DNA from: Acidobacteriota bacterium
GTDB lineage: Bacteria > Acidobacteriota > Vicinamibacteria > Vicinamibacterales > CAVVIG01
DNA length: 15,568 nt
Direction: 5' to 3'
Assembly (NCBI GenBank): GCA_003223775.1
Contig: QHWK01000129.1
Span: forward strand, 1-15,568
Shown here one piece after another: positions 14,511 through 15,568 of the stretch. Below the pieces are notes generated by a model. That model saw only the letters and a program-made list of their open reading frames with translations, had not been told where the DNA came from and ran no database searches. The position numbers were made by a program, and so were the translations under genes. How positions within the stretch are numbered: the first letter of the stretch is position 1; each line of letters begins with the position of its first letter.

Positions 14511-15568
14511 TCACGGGAACTGCGGCGGCGGGACTCGCTTCTTCGTCGCCTGCTCGAACGCGTACGCGAGCTCGATCAGCTTCGGCTCGCTGCAGGCCAT
14601 GCCGGTGAAGCTGACGCCGAACGGCGACAGCTTTGCGTCGAAGCCCGCCGGAAACGGCGGCGTCGGCGCGTTGGCGACGAGCGCGTACGGCACGATCACC
14701 GTCGGATAGCCCGGCTTCGCCGCAATCGCCGCGCCGCTCGCGCCGGGAAAGAGCAGCGCGTCGAGCCGCTGGGCCTTCATGATCTCGTCGATGCCGTGCG
14801 TGCCGCCGAGGCGGATGTCCTTCGCGCGGTCCGCCTCGTAGCGCCGTCGATCGCGCTCGACGTCCATCTCGTCGGAGATGTCGAGATTCGACTGGCCGTA
14901 CTTGATCGCGTTCGCCTTCTGGTGCGCCGTGTTGAACGCGCGCAGATCGGCGAGCGTCTCGAGCGGCGCCGCCGCGCCGAGCGAGGCGAGCCACTTGTTG
15001 AAGTCGCGCTTCATCCCGTACTTCAGATCGACCGAGCAGCGCTCGTCCTTGCCGCGCCCTTCGTTGACGCCGGAGCACTGGCCGAACAGCAGGAAGTTGT
15101 CCTTCGGATCCGTGTCGACGATGCTCGGGATGTCCGCCGGATCGACGACGGTCGCGCCTTCTTTCCGCAGCACGGCGATCGCCTGCGCCATCGCCTGCTT
15201 CTGATCGTCGGCGAGGCCGCCGCGCCCCTCGGGCGCTGCGCCGCGGCCGCCCGGCGCCGCGCCGCGGCCGCCGCCAGCCTCCGGCGGCGTGATGCGCTCG
15301 TAGTAGAACGCGCGCGGGATGCCGATGCGCGCGCCTTTGAGGCCGGCGCGATTCAGGAATTTCGTGTAGTCGCGCCCCGGCGGCGGCGCGCATCTCCGCG
15401 TCGCCGGATCGTTCGGATCGGGCGACGCGCTCTCGAGCACGCCGAACATGATCGCGACGTCGGCGACGCTCTTCGCCATCGGCCCCGCCGTGTCCTGATC
15501 GGCGGTGATCGGAATCACGCCGTAGCGGCTGATGCGGCCGACCGTCGGCTTGACGGCCGCGAGCATGT
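14511..15568 (-). CDS. Amidase-signature family enzyme, N-terminus outside the window
   Basis: C-terminal 350 or so residues of an amidase-signature hydrolase, entering from the right edge. The visible KPTVGRISRYGVIPITADQDTAGPM segment is the conserved region just after the catalytic Ser-cisSer-Lys motifs, so the ATG at 15566 is internal and the GGSSGG nucleophile region lies beyond base 15568. Later AKSVADVAIMFGVL, the glycine-rich insert at about residues 98-117 of the visible part, PGYPTVIVPYA, GVSFTGMACSEPKLIELAYAFEQATKKR and a short tail match the family's C-terminal half. Acts on an amide bond; substrate not predictable. The hydrolase gene follows by 54 bp on the same strand, so the two may be coexpressed. 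Confidence 0.92.
   Translation of the reverse strand, partial: MLAAVKPTVGRISRYGVIPITADQDTAGPMAKSVADVAIMFGVLESASPDPNDPATRRCAPPPGRDYTKFLNRAGLKGARIGIPRAFYYERITPPEAGGGRGAAPGGRGAAPEGRGGLADDQKQAMAQAIAVLRKEGATVVDPADIPSIVDTDPKDNFLLFGQCSGVNEGRGKDERCSVDLKYGMKRDFNKWLASLGAAAPLETLADLRAFNTAHQKANAIKYGQSNLDISDEMDVERDRRRYEADRAKDIRLGGTHGIDEIMKAQRLDALLFPGASGAAIAAKPGYPTVIVPYALVANAPTPPFPAGFDAKLSPFGVSFTGMACSEPKLIELAYAFEQATKKRVPPPQFP
15216..15275 (-). repeat. Low-complexity GGRGAAP tandem repeat within the amidase gene
   Basis: The amidase reads G-G-G-R-G-A-A-P-G-G-R-G-A-A-P-E-G-R-G-G here, about two and a half copies of a seven-residue GGRGAAP unit (21-bp DNA unit). It lies between the PRAFYYERITPPEA segment and the helix DDQKQAMAQAIAVLRKEG, where amidases usually have a short surface loop. 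The likely origin is slippage in GC-rich DNA. Confidence 0.75.

Overview
The window looks like chromosomal DNA from a GC-rich bacterium, most likely an acidobacterium (Vicinamibacteria-like). The assignment is an inference. It rests on three large two-block MacB/FtsX-type permeases without their own ATPase (the 'acidobacterial duplicated orphan permease', ADOP, type), one of them directly behind a short PadR regulator, which is a characteristic acidobacterial arrangement. Base composition is strongly GC-rich by eye (not computed), with long spurious antisense open frames. No RNA genes, CRISPR arrays, transposases or phage genes were seen.

Layout. Bases 1-6826 are a minus-strand run. Read in its own direction it comprises ADOP2 (6826-4352, intact), ADOP1 (4303-1990, broken by an internal out-of-frame deletion), an ACS-type MFS carrier (1966-704), a 60-bp array of five GATCCWGGATC palindromes, and an ABC ATPase that leaves the window at base 1. 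A 732-bp direct tandem duplication (6334-7065 and 7066-7797) is centred on the divergent promoter between ADOP2 (minus) and a DUF488 gene (plus). It leaves one intact copy of each gene on the outside and two truncated copies inside. On the plus strand follow DUF488 (7634-8017), a PadR regulator (8051-8386) with a strong promoter and a palindrome over its start, and ADOP3 (8379-10999), which overlaps padR by 8 bp but carries a frameshift near its N-terminus.

An AT-rich imperfect palindrome (10998-11088) separates ADOP3 from a convergent, translationally coupled pair encoding a split thiamine-diphosphate decarboxylase of the sulfopyruvate/phosphonopyruvate decarboxylase type (alpha 12168-11650, beta 11650-11087). 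Only 21 bp away, a second ACS-type MFS carrier diverges (12190-13491), which suggests uptake of an organic acid coupled to its decarboxylation. The right end holds, on the minus strand, a secreted alpha/beta hydrolase (14456-13503) downstream of an amidase-signature enzyme whose N-terminus is outside the window (15568-14511).

The most noteworthy signals are: the frame-preserving 732-bp duplication; lesions or rearrangement at all three ADOP loci; a recurrent -10-like hexamer 8-10 bp before start codons lacking a Shine-Dalgarno sequence (probable leaderless mRNAs); the palindrome array at 645-704; and the AT-rich palindrome whose ends contain the stop codons of both convergent genes. I did not find convincing evidence for a wholly new multi-gene system. 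Assembly error is a live alternative explanation for the duplication and frameshifts.
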